A stretch of DNA of 6,316 nucleotides from an uncultured Petrimonas sp. (GTDB lineage Bacteria; Bacteroidota; Bacteroidia; Bacteroidales; Dysgonomonadaceae). Shown in pieces: positions 1 to 6,316 of the stretch. The stretch spans positions 1 through 6,316 of the forward strand of contig CAKTUP010000114.1 of assembly GCA_934621705.1 (NCBI GenBank), given 5' to 3'. Position 1 is the stretch's first letter; the number at the start of each line of letters is the position of its first letter. The notes under the pieces were generated by a model. That model did not search any database and was not told where the DNA came from. It saw only the letters and a program-made list of their open reading frames with translations. A program made the position numbers and the translations under genes.

Positions 1-29
1 TTTAAAACCGCGCCATAACCGAAAACCAT
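1..29 (-). CDS. Possible 5' end of a leftward gene, product unknown (partial)
   Basis: An ATG at 29-27 on the minus strand opens a frame reading MVFGYGAVL that runs off the left edge. The sequence AGGAAAG lies about 10-15 bases upstream and could act as a weak ribosome binding site. A consensus Bacteroidota promoter at 140-170 points this way and would give a 5' leader of roughly 100 nt. One other minus-strand frame is also open to the edge but has no ATG. Nine codons are too few to name a family, so no function is proposed. The existence of a leftward gene is better supported than this exact start. Confidence 0.35.
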
Positions 30-139
30 CAGATACACTTTCCTTGTATACTGCTTGTCTATTAAAAAAACGTGTATGAAAATTTATCAAAGAACGATTT
101 TGTTTCTGTCGCCTACCTACTGTTTTCGGAAAGCGGATG

Positions 140-170
140 CAAAGGTAAAAACTAATTTTGATATGGCAAA
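140..170 (-). promoter_or_regulatory. Bacteroidota-type sigma-ABfr promoter, leftward
   Basis: Read on the minus strand, TTTG at 170-167 is followed by exactly 19 bases and then TACCTTTG at 147-140. This matches the published Bacteroides consensus (TTTG near -33, TAnnTTTG near -7, spacing about 19-21) at every fixed position. Transcription would start near position 134 and run left, off the window, past the possible ATG at 29. The -33 box forms the right arm of a small inverted repeat (ATTTTG at 155-160, CAAAAT at 167-172), which could be an operator or chance in AT-rich DNA. Confidence 0.7.
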
Positions 171-391
171 ATGTTTTCACGATAAATTTAACAAAATAAT
201 TCATCTTTTCTTCAATCAAAGAAATAACAATTTGACATCAAGCTGATTAATGAGGAATAATTTCGGGGATATTTTTTCGGCATATCTCTGTTTTATTGAA
301 CTCTTGCTGGAAAAACGTCAAATTTAGCATACGGACTCATAAATTATAAGTATCTTGCAGAGTTTTTCCGGTTATACTAAGATTTTTATTG
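171..391 (+). other. AT-rich non-coding leader upstream of the ABC exporter gene
   Basis: No credible gene lies between the leftward promoter and the exporter start. The open frame at 55-246 has no family resemblance, runs over the leftward promoter and looks like chance. The exporter promoter must lie here or just left of it, but no site matches both boxes. Partial candidates are TAATTTTG at 153-160 (perfect -7, no -33), TAATTTCG at 258-265 (one mismatch, with TTTG at 231-234 but a 23-base spacer), and TATCTCTG at 283-290 (one mismatch). There is no Shine-Dalgarno motif before the ATG at 392, which is normal for this phylum. No riboswitch or convincing hairpin was seen. Confidence 0.5.
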
Positions 392-2227
392 ATGAAAGGA
401 ATTATTACCATATTGAAGCGTTTTTTGCCTCCGTATAAAAAATACGTGGCATTGTCGTTTCTTTTTAATTTGTTGAGTGCGGTATTGAATGTTTTTTCGC
501 TGGGAACTATCGTGCCCATACTTCAGGTATTGTTTAAAATGAACAAACAGGTCTTTGAATTTATACCTTGGGATGCAAGCGGAGTTTCGTTTTTGGATAT
601 TGTACTGAACAATGGAAACTGGTATTTGTCGCAATTTATAGAAACTTACGGCAGCAGCACTACATTAATGTATTTGGCCATAGCGTTGGTTATAATGACG
701 ATGCTGAAAACCGGCGCGGCTTATTTTGGCGCTTATTTTACAATTCCGATCAGGACGGGGGTGGTAAAAGACATTCGTAACCACATAAACGACAAGATTT
801 TGACGCTTCCTATCGGTTTTTTCTCCGAAGAGCGAAAAGGCGATATTCTGGCGAGGGTATCGGGCGATGTGAACGAGGTTGAAAACTCGGTAATGAGTTC
901 ACTGGATATGTTGTTTAAAAATCCGGTTCTTGTGCTTATCTACCTGATAACGATGATTGTGTTGAGCTGGCAACTGACGCTTTTTGTTTTCGCCGTGCTT
1001 CCGATTATGGGATACGTGATGGGAACGGTGGGAAAATCACTGAAAAGAAGCTCGTTTGAGGCGCAAAACAAATGGGGCGAGTTGATGTCGCAAATTGAAG
1101 AAACGCTGAGCGGATTGAGGATCATTAAAGCGTTTAACGCCGAAAATAAAATTTCGAAAAGATTCCATACGGGGAACGACCTGTTTAGGAGAATGTCGAA
1201 CCGGATTGCGCGGCGCCAATATCTTGCTCATCCAATGAGCGAATTTCTGGGCACGCTTACCATTGCCATCGTGCTTTGGTTTGGCGGTTCGCTTATTTTA
1301 AGCGGGAACGGCATTATCGATGCAGCCACGTTTATTTATTACCTGACTATTTTTTACAGCATTATCAATCCCATCAAAGAATTTTCGCGTTCGGCGTACG
1401 CCGTGCAGAGAGGGCTTGCTTCTATGGAACGTATCGATAAGATATTGAATGCACAAAATAATATATTAGACCCTCAACAACCCCGGCAACTCACGTTTGA
1501 AAAAAATATACATTATAATAATGTGTGGTTTAAGTATAACAAGGATTGGGTGTTGAAGGGAATTGATTTAACGATTGAAAAAGGGAAAACGGTTGCTCTT
1601 GTTGGCCAATCGGGTTCGGGAAAATCCACAATGACCGACCTTTTATCCCGATTTTATGACATTCAGGAAGGCGGTGTTTTCATAGACAACGTCAATATAA
1701 AGGATGTGGCTCTACACGATTTACGCTCCAAAATGGGCTACGTGAACCAGGAAGCCATTCTTTTTAACGATACTTTTTTCAATAATATCGCCTTCGGCGT
1801 TAAAAATGCTTCGGAAGAAAACGTAATTGAAGCGGCAAAAGTGGCCAATGCACATGATTTTATTATGGCAACTCAATACGGATATCAGACCAATATCGGC
1901 GACCGGGGAGGAAAACTATCGGGTGGACAGCGTCAACGCATAAGCATCGCGAGAGCGATATTAAAGAATCCGGAAATCTTAATTCTCGACGAAGCTACTT
2001 CGGCGCTGGATACCGATTCGGAACGTCTTGTGCAGGATGCACTGGATAAGCTGATGAAAAACCGCACAACGATAATTATTGCGCATCGGTTGTCCACCAT
2101 TAAAAATGCAGATGAGATTTATGTGTTGAAAGAAGGCCAAGTTGTGGAATCGGGAAATCACAATTCGCTCTACGCTTTGAACGGATATTACACAAAGCTT
2201 TGCAATATGCAGGGCGACTTAAATTGA
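392..2227 (+). CDS. ABC exporter half-transporter, fused permease and ATPase (MsbA-like)
   Basis: The 611-residue protein has a transmembrane domain followed by a nucleotide-binding domain, the usual layout and length of type I exporters such as MsbA and bacterial multidrug half-transporters that work as inner-membrane homodimers. About six hydrophobic segments lie near residues 19-45, 91-118, 177-193, 195-213, 284-304 and 310-328. The ATPase domain (about 370-608) is complete: Walker A GQSGSGKST (405-413), Q-loop Gln453, signature LSGGQ (509-513), Walker B ILILDE with catalytic Glu534, SALD D-loop, and H-loop His565. It should therefore be an active ATPase. Lipid A core or another lipid-linked envelope substrate is the likeliest cargo, but a drug or peptide exporter cannot be excluded from sequence. 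The ATG at 392 is preferred over an adjacent in-frame TTG at 389. The 3' end overlaps the convergent dehydratase gene by 9 bp. Confidence 0.93.
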   Translation: MKGIITILKRFLPPYKKYVALSFLFNLLSAVLNVFSLGTIVPILQVLFKMNKQVFEFIPWDASGVSFLDIVLNNGNWYLSQFIETYGSSTTLMYLAIALVIMTMLKTGAAYFGAYFTIPIRTGVVKDIRNHINDKILTLPIGFFSEERKGDILARVSGDVNEVENSVMSSLDMLFKNPVLVLIYLITMIVLSWQLTLFVFAVLPIMGYVMGTVGKSLKRSSFEAQNKWGELMSQIEETLSGLRIIKAFNAENKISKRFHTGNDLFRRMSNRIARRQYLAHPMSEFLGTLTIAIVLWFGGSLILSGNGIIDAATFIYYLTIFYSIINPIKEFSRSAYAVQRGLASMERIDKILNAQNNILDPQQPRQLTFEKNIHYNNVWFKYNKDWVLKGIDLTIEKGKTVALVGQSGSGKSTMTDLLSRFYDIQEGGVFIDNVNIKDVALHDLRSKMGYVNQEAILFNDTFFNNIAFGVKNASEENVIEAAKVANAHDFIMATQYGYQTNIGDRGGKLSGGQRQRISIARAILKNPEILILDEATSALDTDSERLVQDALDKLMKNRTTIIIAHRLSTIKNADEIYVLKEGQVVESGNHNSLYALNGYYTKLCNMQGDLN

Positions 2228-4174
2228 AAAAGCATCCTGTATTTTAACGCTTTCCTTGTCTTCCAGTTTCTCCAGTAATCGGTCAACCGCCTCGTATGGA
2301 GAATTAATGCTTTGGAATTCAGGAACAATCTCTTTCATTTTTTTCACCGTACGCATATCGTCGTATTGATACGAAACACTTATTAACTTCTCAATCTTAT
2401 CCTTTACTTCTTCGTATTCATACTCGCGTACCTGAGCAATCATAATCTTATCGTGATGAGTTTTAACGGTACGTTCTGCATCGCTAAGCAACTCTTCGTA
2501 CAACTTTTCGCCGTGTCGAAGCCCCGTAAATTCTATCTTTATGTTTTGAGAACCCGACAGACGGATCATACGCTTTGCCAAATCCAGAATCTTAACCGGT
2601 TTCCCCATATCGAAAAGATAAATTTCGCCGCCGTTCCCCATTGAGCCCGCTTCGAGAACCAACTGACAAGCTTCAGGAATGGTCATAAAATATCGGATAA
2701 TTTCGGGATGTGTAACTGTTAATGGCCCGCCGTTTTTAATCTGCTCCCTGAACAAAGGAATTACAGAACCGTTTGATCCTAATACGTTTCCGAATCGGGT
2801 GGTTATGAATTGTGTTGTTCTTTGGCCCGTTTTCGCAAGATGCTTCGACAAGGATTGAACATAAATTTCGCTGATTCTTTTGGAACAACCCATTACGTTT
2901 GACGGATTTACGGCTTTGTCGGTAGAGACCATCACAAACTTCTGTGCGCCGTATTTAACGGCTAAATCAGCCAATATTTTTGTTCCTAAAACGTTTGTTT
3001 GTATCGACTCGGAAACGTTATCCTCCATCATTGGAACATGCTTGTAAGCGGCAGCGTGGAAAATATATTGCGGCCGTGTTTTGGCAAAAATGCGCTCCAT
3101 TCTGGTGGCATTACCCACATCGGCCACAATTATGTTAGTATTTATATCGATCCATTTTTTCTGAAGCTCAAGCCTCATATCGTGAAGCGGAGTTTCAGCC
3201 TGATCTATTAAAATAATACTGTAAGGATTAAAAGATGCCACCTGACGAACAATTTCGCTGCCAATAGAACCCGCTGCCCCGGTTACCATAACCCTCTTTC
3301 CTTCGATATGAGCAGCTATTTCCTTTAAATTGATATTGATGGGATTGCGAGGCAACAAGTCCTCTATCTGAACGTCTTTCAGCTGTTCTCGTCCTGTCAG
3401 TGATCCATTCCATTCATTAACCGGAGAAGTAGTCAACAGGGATATATTGTTATCCACAAAGTTCTCCAATTGAGGAGAATTCCTTATCTGATCCATTTTA
3501 TGAGGAGAAACAATAACTGTTTTTACATCCTTTGTTTCCAACACCCTGAACAAGTTCTCGTTGTTGGCATAAATATTAACTCCAAGAAGATTTTTTCCGA
3601 CCATGTTATCTTCATCCGTAATAAATCCCAATACTTTATATTTAAATTCCCGGTTTCCTCTAATGGCTTTTGCAAGGCTGATCCCTGCCTGCCTGGTTCC
3701 GTAAATAAAAATATTGGTGGCTTTTTGCGGTTTACCTGTTATTGCCTCATACACCTCTTTGACAATAATACGAGAGAAAATCATCAACAACACATTTAGC
3801 ACATAAGTTGCGAAATGGATGGTGCTGGAAAACTCAAATAAAGGATCAAATCTTTTTATTAATATCAGGCAGATAAAAGCAATAGCGTAACCAAGCGTCA
3901 ATGCATAAATTATACGTGTAAGGTCTGAAAAAGCAGAAAATCGTAAAATTCCACTAAAGGTTTTGAAAATAACAAATGCAATGATATTGGAGAATACCAG
4001 AACAAATGATGTGGTTAAACCATCGGCTTTAACTTGCGTTGTTAGCCCATCGAAGCCGAAACGCAAAAGAAACATGGTAAGAGTTGAAAATAATATAATA
4101 AATATGTCTATTAATAGGATAGACATACGGGACAACACCCTGTTCGATAAATAATCCTCTAAGAATTTATTCAT
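2219..4174 (-). CDS. Membrane-bound nucleotide-sugar dehydratase, CapD/WbpM/PglF type
   Basis: The 651-residue protein has the full three-part layout of this family. Four hydrophobic helices lie near residues 18-38, 56-75, 88-107 and 120-139. A Rossmann-like CoA-binding-type domain follows (about 153-273, glycine motif near 159-164), then an extended SDR catalytic domain from about 290. The NAD(P) motif is TGAAGSIG (298-305). STDKA starts at 417, and MGCSK (428-432) supplies Met428 and Lys432, so methionine stands where classical SDRs have tyrosine, as in WbpM and PglF. Other family blocks are RFGNVLGSNGS (from 460) and RHGEKLYEEL (553-562). Characterised relatives convert UDP-GlcNAc to a UDP-4-keto-6-deoxy sugar, the first step to QuiNAc, FucNAc or bacillosamine in O-antigen, capsule or glycoprotein glycans. 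The exact substrate is not readable here. The ATG at 4174 is preferred to an in-frame TTG at 4210 because it gives a usual short N-terminus before helix 1. Confidence 0.93.
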   Translation of the reverse strand: MNKFLEDYLSNRVLSRMSILLIDIFIILFSTLTMFLLRFGFDGLTTQVKADGLTTSFVLVFSNIIAFVIFKTFSGILRFSAFSDLTRIIYALTLGYAIAFICLILIKRFDPLFEFSSTIHFATYVLNVLLMIFSRIIVKEVYEAITGKPQKATNIFIYGTRQAGISLAKAIRGNREFKYKVLGFITDEDNMVGKNLLGVNIYANNENLFRVLETKDVKTVIVSPHKMDQIRNSPQLENFVDNNISLLTTSPVNEWNGSLTGREQLKDVQIEDLLPRNPININLKEIAAHIEGKRVMVTGAAGSIGSEIVRQVASFNPYSIILIDQAETPLHDMRLELQKKWIDINTNIIVADVGNATRMERIFAKTRPQYIFHAAAYKHVPMMEDNVSESIQTNVLGTKILADLAVKYGAQKFVMVSTDKAVNPSNVMGCSKRISEIYVQSLSKHLAKTGQRTTQFITTRFGNVLGSNGSVIPLFREQIKNGGPLTVTHPEIIRYFMTIPEACQLVLEAGSMGNGGEIYLFDMGKPVKILDLAKRMIRLSGSQNIKIEFTGLRHGEKLYEELLSDAERTVKTHHDKIMIAQVREYEYEEVKDKIEKLISVSYQYDDMRTVKKMKEIVPEFQSINSPYEAVDRLLEKLEDKESVKIQDAFSI

Positions 4175-4214
4175 AATTGTACTCAAAGAACGGTAGAAGT
4201 ATATTTTCAAGCGT

Positions 4215-4222
4215 CAAATATA
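4215..4222 (-). promoter_or_regulatory. Candidate -7 promoter box for the dehydratase gene
   Basis: The minus strand reads TATATTTG here, a perfect match to the TAnnTTTG -7 box of Bacteroidota promoters. Transcription would start near 4209, giving a leader of about 35 nt before the preferred ATG at 4174. The site lies in the 113-bp gap after the cyclo-ligase stop. The nearest upstream TTTG (4256-4253 on the minus strand) is 30 bases away, too far for a normal -33 box, so support rests on one element. If real, the -35-nt leader would include the in-frame TTG at 4210 only at its very start, which favours the ATG. Confidence 0.4.
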
Positions 4223-4287
4223 CTGTAAATTTATGAAGATTTGTTATTTAATCAAAATGTTTTCTCAGAAACCGGGTTATTGCGTAT

Positions 4288-4854
4288 TTATTCCACAATA
4301 ATCTCGTTCTGACAAACAACCATATTCATTTTTATATCTCCTCGGTTTGCCGGAATTTTTTCCATAAGCTGAAAGTCAAAACACACGGCAACTTTGGGAG
4401 CTTTAATCTTTGGTAATAATCTGTCGTAAAAGCCTTTCCCCCTACCCATCCGGTTTAGTGCGCGATCAAATGCAACACCCGGGACAATTACCAAATCTAT
4501 TTTATCATATTCCAGAAAAGTTTCTCCAGTAGGTTCTTTAATTCCAAATCCGGAGGTTTGCATACTTTCCTCGGAAACATATTTTTTCACTATTAATTCA
4601 TCATTATTAACCATCGGCAAAAGAAATTGTTTTTGCAAACGATGTTTTTTAATCAATTCGTGCGTATTTACTTCATCAGCCATGCTGTAATAAGCAAGAA
4701 CAACCTTTGCATTTTGAAATACTTCGGTGAGTTCGAGTGTCGATATCACTTCCTCCGATAAGTCCTGCAATTTCTTTTGCGAATAAGATCGCTTTTTCTC
4801 AGCTACTTTCTTGCGTAGTGTTTTTTTCTGCTCGATTATATCCGTTTCTTTCAT
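4288..4854 (-). CDS. 5-formyltetrahydrofolate cyclo-ligase (5,10-methenyl-THF synthetase)
   Basis: The 188-residue cytosolic enzyme is of normal length for the YgfA/MTHFS family (EC 6.3.3.2). It uses ATP to turn 5-formyl-THF into 5,10-methenyl-THF, returning this stored, inhibitory folate to the one-carbon pool. The C-terminal signature is intact: PGVAFD (125-130), then NR and GRGKGFYDR (137-145), the glycine/basic ATP-phosphate loop with its conserved Tyr and Asp. Also present are the basic N-terminal KKTLRKKV (10-17), ADEVNT (59-64), which matches the folate-pocket segment, and GFGIKEP (102-108). The ATG overlaps the TGA of the upstream protease gene as ATGA, so translation is probably coupled, and no separate promoter or strong ribosome binding site is seen. 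No clear terminator follows its stop. Symbols in use include ygfA, fau and MTHFS; none is asserted for this organism. Confidence 0.95.
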   Translation of the reverse strand: MKETDIIEQKKTLRKKVAEKKRSYSQKKLQDLSEEVISTLELTEVFQNAKVVLAYYSMADEVNTHELIKKHRLQKQFLLPMVNNDELIVKKYVSEESMQTSGFGIKEPTGETFLEYDKIDLVIVPGVAFDRALNRMGRGKGFYDRLLPKIKAPKVAVCFDFQLMEKIPANRGDIKMNMVVCQNEIIVE

Positions 4855-6316
4855 GCGTACACTATGCCAAATTCCATTGGTGCCGGCAAACTAATGCGCT
4901 GCCCCAACGTAATGGATTTGTATCTTTCCTGCACAACCGATTCGGGCTTCGCCAAGCCTTTTTCAATGAAATTGACTGCTCTTTTCATCAAAATATCATC
5001 TTGCATATATACGGAATAATAACTTTCTTCGCCAAAAAAGTTCCTCACAATATACGATATCAAATGCCGCTCGAACAGTTTGCGGGATTCTTCAATATAA
5101 AATGGCCGCGGACGAATTCCTTTATTGTCGGCGAAACTCACCAAATTCAATAAAAGCGGTTGCTTGTATAAAAAACGGGCAAGATCTTCTGCCGATTGAA
5201 ATTCCTGCAACTTTTGCTTGTGCATGTCGGAATAAGTTACGGCATACTCCTGAATGAAATCCCGGTTTGCGAGTGAATTAAAGTAAGAATTCATCCCGAT
5301 TGTATCGCGGGCAACAAAAACATCGGGCATAATACCGTCGCCCCCGAAAACAGTTCGCCCGCCTTCGGTCTTAAACGGAACAAGAGTCGAAGCCGTATCG
5401 GCATTCACGTAATCGCCTTGAATATACCTGTTTAGAGCCTCCATTTCGTACTCGTCATACTTCCCTTTTTCGTATTTTCGCTGAATGGAGCGTCCCGACG
5501 GTGTGTAATACCGGGCAACGGTAAGCCTCACAGCGGAACCATCGGGGAAACTGCGCTGGCTTTGCACCGAGCCTTTTCCGAATGAACGTCTGCCGATAAC
5601 CAATCCCCGGTCGTGATCCTGAATAGCTCCGGCAAAAATCTCGCTTGCCGATGCGCTTAACTCGTCAATTAAAACAACCACGTCATCATCTTTGCTTGTC
5701 CCCGAACCATTTGCGTAATTATCCTGACGGGGAAAATTCCGTCCGTCGGCATAAACGATCAGGTTGCCTTTTTTTAAGAACTCATTCACCATGGCAACTA
5801 CAACTTCCAATGATCCTCCGCTGTTTCCCCGCAAATCGATTACAAAGGAGCGCGCGCCCTGGCTTTTCAGTTTCGACAGCGCCGATATAAATTCATTAAA
5901 AGTATTGAATCCAAATGTGCCTACTTTGATGTACCCGATCGTGCTGGTTGACATATAAGCCGCCTGCACGCTGCTCATCGGAATATCGCCGCGGGTTACG
6001 ACAATATCAGTCAGGTTTGATTTTCCGTCCCTTTTAATTCCGAGTTTTACTTCCGAGCCTTTTTCGCCGCGAAGTTTTTTCAGAACATCGGCATTTGTGA
6101 TTTTCTTGCCGGCAATCAACGTATCGTTTACGTTTACAATTCTGTCCCATTGCTGTATGCCGGCTGCTTCCGACGGGCCACCGGGAACGATGCTTGTTAC
6201 AACAATAGTATCTTTCAACACATAAAAACTAACGCCGATTCCCGAAAAATGGCCTTCCAGGTCTTCGTTCACGCGCTTCATATCTCCGGCAGAAATATAA
6301 GCCGAATGCGGATCAA
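4851..6316 (-). CDS. C-terminal processing peptidase, S41 family with PDZ domain (5' end missing)
   Basis: The frame is open to the right edge, where it reads DPHSAYISAGD before the first internal Met (codon at 6281), so the Met is not the start: DPHS.Y is a conserved block of CtpA/Tsp proteases. The window holds 487 residues. Counting from that Asp, a PDZ domain spans about 23-110 (GIGV at 25-28), and the S41 fold follows (about 126-290) with DLRGNSGGS near 160-168. The catalytic Ser222 (middle Ser of SASASE, codon 5651-5649), Asp233 and Lys247 (GKG, codon 5576-5574) have the same spacing as Ser430/Asp441/Lys455 of E. coli Tsp, so the enzyme should be active. After GDGIMPD comes a C-terminal extension of about 155 residues, which I recall in Bacteroidota members. 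It probably trims or degrades envelope proteins in the periplasm. The signal peptide would lie in the roughly 50-90 missing residues. The stop overlaps the cyclo-ligase start. Confidence 0.94.
   Translation of the reverse strand, partial: DPHSAYISAGDMKRVNEDLEGHFSGIGVSFYVLKDTIVVTSIVPGGPSEAAGIQQWDRIVNVNDTLIAGKKITNADVLKKLRGEKGSEVKLGIKRDGKSNLTDIVVTRGDIPMSSVQAAYMSTSTIGYIKVGTFGFNTFNEFISALSKLKSQGARSFVIDLRGNSGGSLEVVVAMVNEFLKKGNLIVYADGRNFPRQDNYANGSGTSKDDDVVVLIDELSASASEIFAGAIQDHDRGLVIGRRSFGKGSVQSQRSFPDGSAVRLTVARYYTPSGRSIQRKYEKGKYDEYEMEALNRYIQGDYVNADTASTLVPFKTEGGRTVFGGDGIMPDVFVARDTIGMNSYFNSLANRDFIQEYAVTYSDMHKQKLQEFQSAEDLARFLYKQPLLLNLVSFADNKGIRPRPFYIEESRKLFERHLISYIVRNFFGEESYYSVYMQDDILMKRAVNFIEKGLAKPESVVQERYKSITLGQRISLPAPMEFGIVYA

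Noticed and set aside
55..246. Rightward 63-residue open frame beginning upstream of the exporter
   Set aside because: It has no recognisable domain or ribosome binding site, and runs over the leftward promoter at 140-170 and AT-rich non-coding DNA. It looks like a chance frame.
2207..2242. Possible terminator hairpin at the convergent gene ends (ATGCAGG paired with CCTGTAT, then TTTT)
   Set aside because: The stem is 7 bp including a G-T pair that becomes A-C on the other strand, the loop is 22 nt, and the T-run is only four bases. This is too weak to call.
3470..3799. Rightward 109-residue open frame inside the dehydratase gene
   Set aside because: It is antisense to a well-supported coding region with clear family motifs and has no family resemblance of its own.
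4255..4280. Hairpin after the cyclo-ligase stop (GTTT/AAAC around TCTCAG)
   Set aside because: The stem is only four or five base pairs and has no GC-rich base or T-run in the direction of transcription. It is not a convincing terminator.
4737..5153. Rightward 138-residue open frame across the cyclo-ligase/protease junction
   Set aside because: It lies antisense to two intact conserved genes and shows no domain, so it is a shadow frame.
6279..6281. ATG as the start of the S41 protease
   Set aside because: The frame stays open upstream and reads DPHSAYISAGD, a conserved protease block, so this Met is internal and the gene continues past the right edge.

Overview
The window looks like chromosomal DNA from a member of the Bacteroidota, probably order Bacteroidales. 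The evidence is a leftward promoter matching the Bacteroides-type consensus (TTTG, 19 bp, TAnnTTTG), start codons without clear Shine-Dalgarno sequences, AT-rich intergenic DNA, and a protease/5-formyltetrahydrofolate cyclo-ligase gene pair that I recall from Bacteroidales genomes. Genus cannot be fixed from the sequence. The content is ordinary core and cell-envelope genes. I found no mobile element, CRISPR array, tRNA or rRNA gene, toxin-antitoxin pair or defence island, and no convincing undescribed system.

Layout. Positions 1-391 are mostly non-coding. A strong leftward promoter at 140-170 points to a gene running off the left edge, of which perhaps the first ten codons are visible (1-29). 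A rightward gene at 392-2227 encodes a complete type I ABC exporter half-transporter of the MsbA/multidrug class. It meets tail to tail, with a 9-bp overlap, a leftward gene (2219-4174) for a membrane-anchored nucleotide-sugar dehydratase of the CapD/FlaA1/WbpM/PglF class. Right of that, also leftward, are 5-formyltetrahydrofolate cyclo-ligase (4288-4854) and a C-terminal processing (S41) protease whose 5' end lies beyond the right edge (4851-6316). The last two overlap by ATGA.

How the genes relate. The exporter and the dehydratase both fit the cell envelope: one moves a lipid or lipid-linked substrate across the inner membrane, the other makes a deoxy-sugar precursor for a surface polysaccharide or glycan. 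Their convergent arrangement means they do not share a promoter. The protease and cyclo-ligase are almost certainly one transcription unit, probably translationally coupled, although their biochemical roles (periplasmic proteolysis and cytosolic one-carbon metabolism) are unrelated. The dehydratase lies downstream on the same strand, with a 113-bp gap that contains a good -7 promoter box, so it may be read from its own promoter as well as by read-through.
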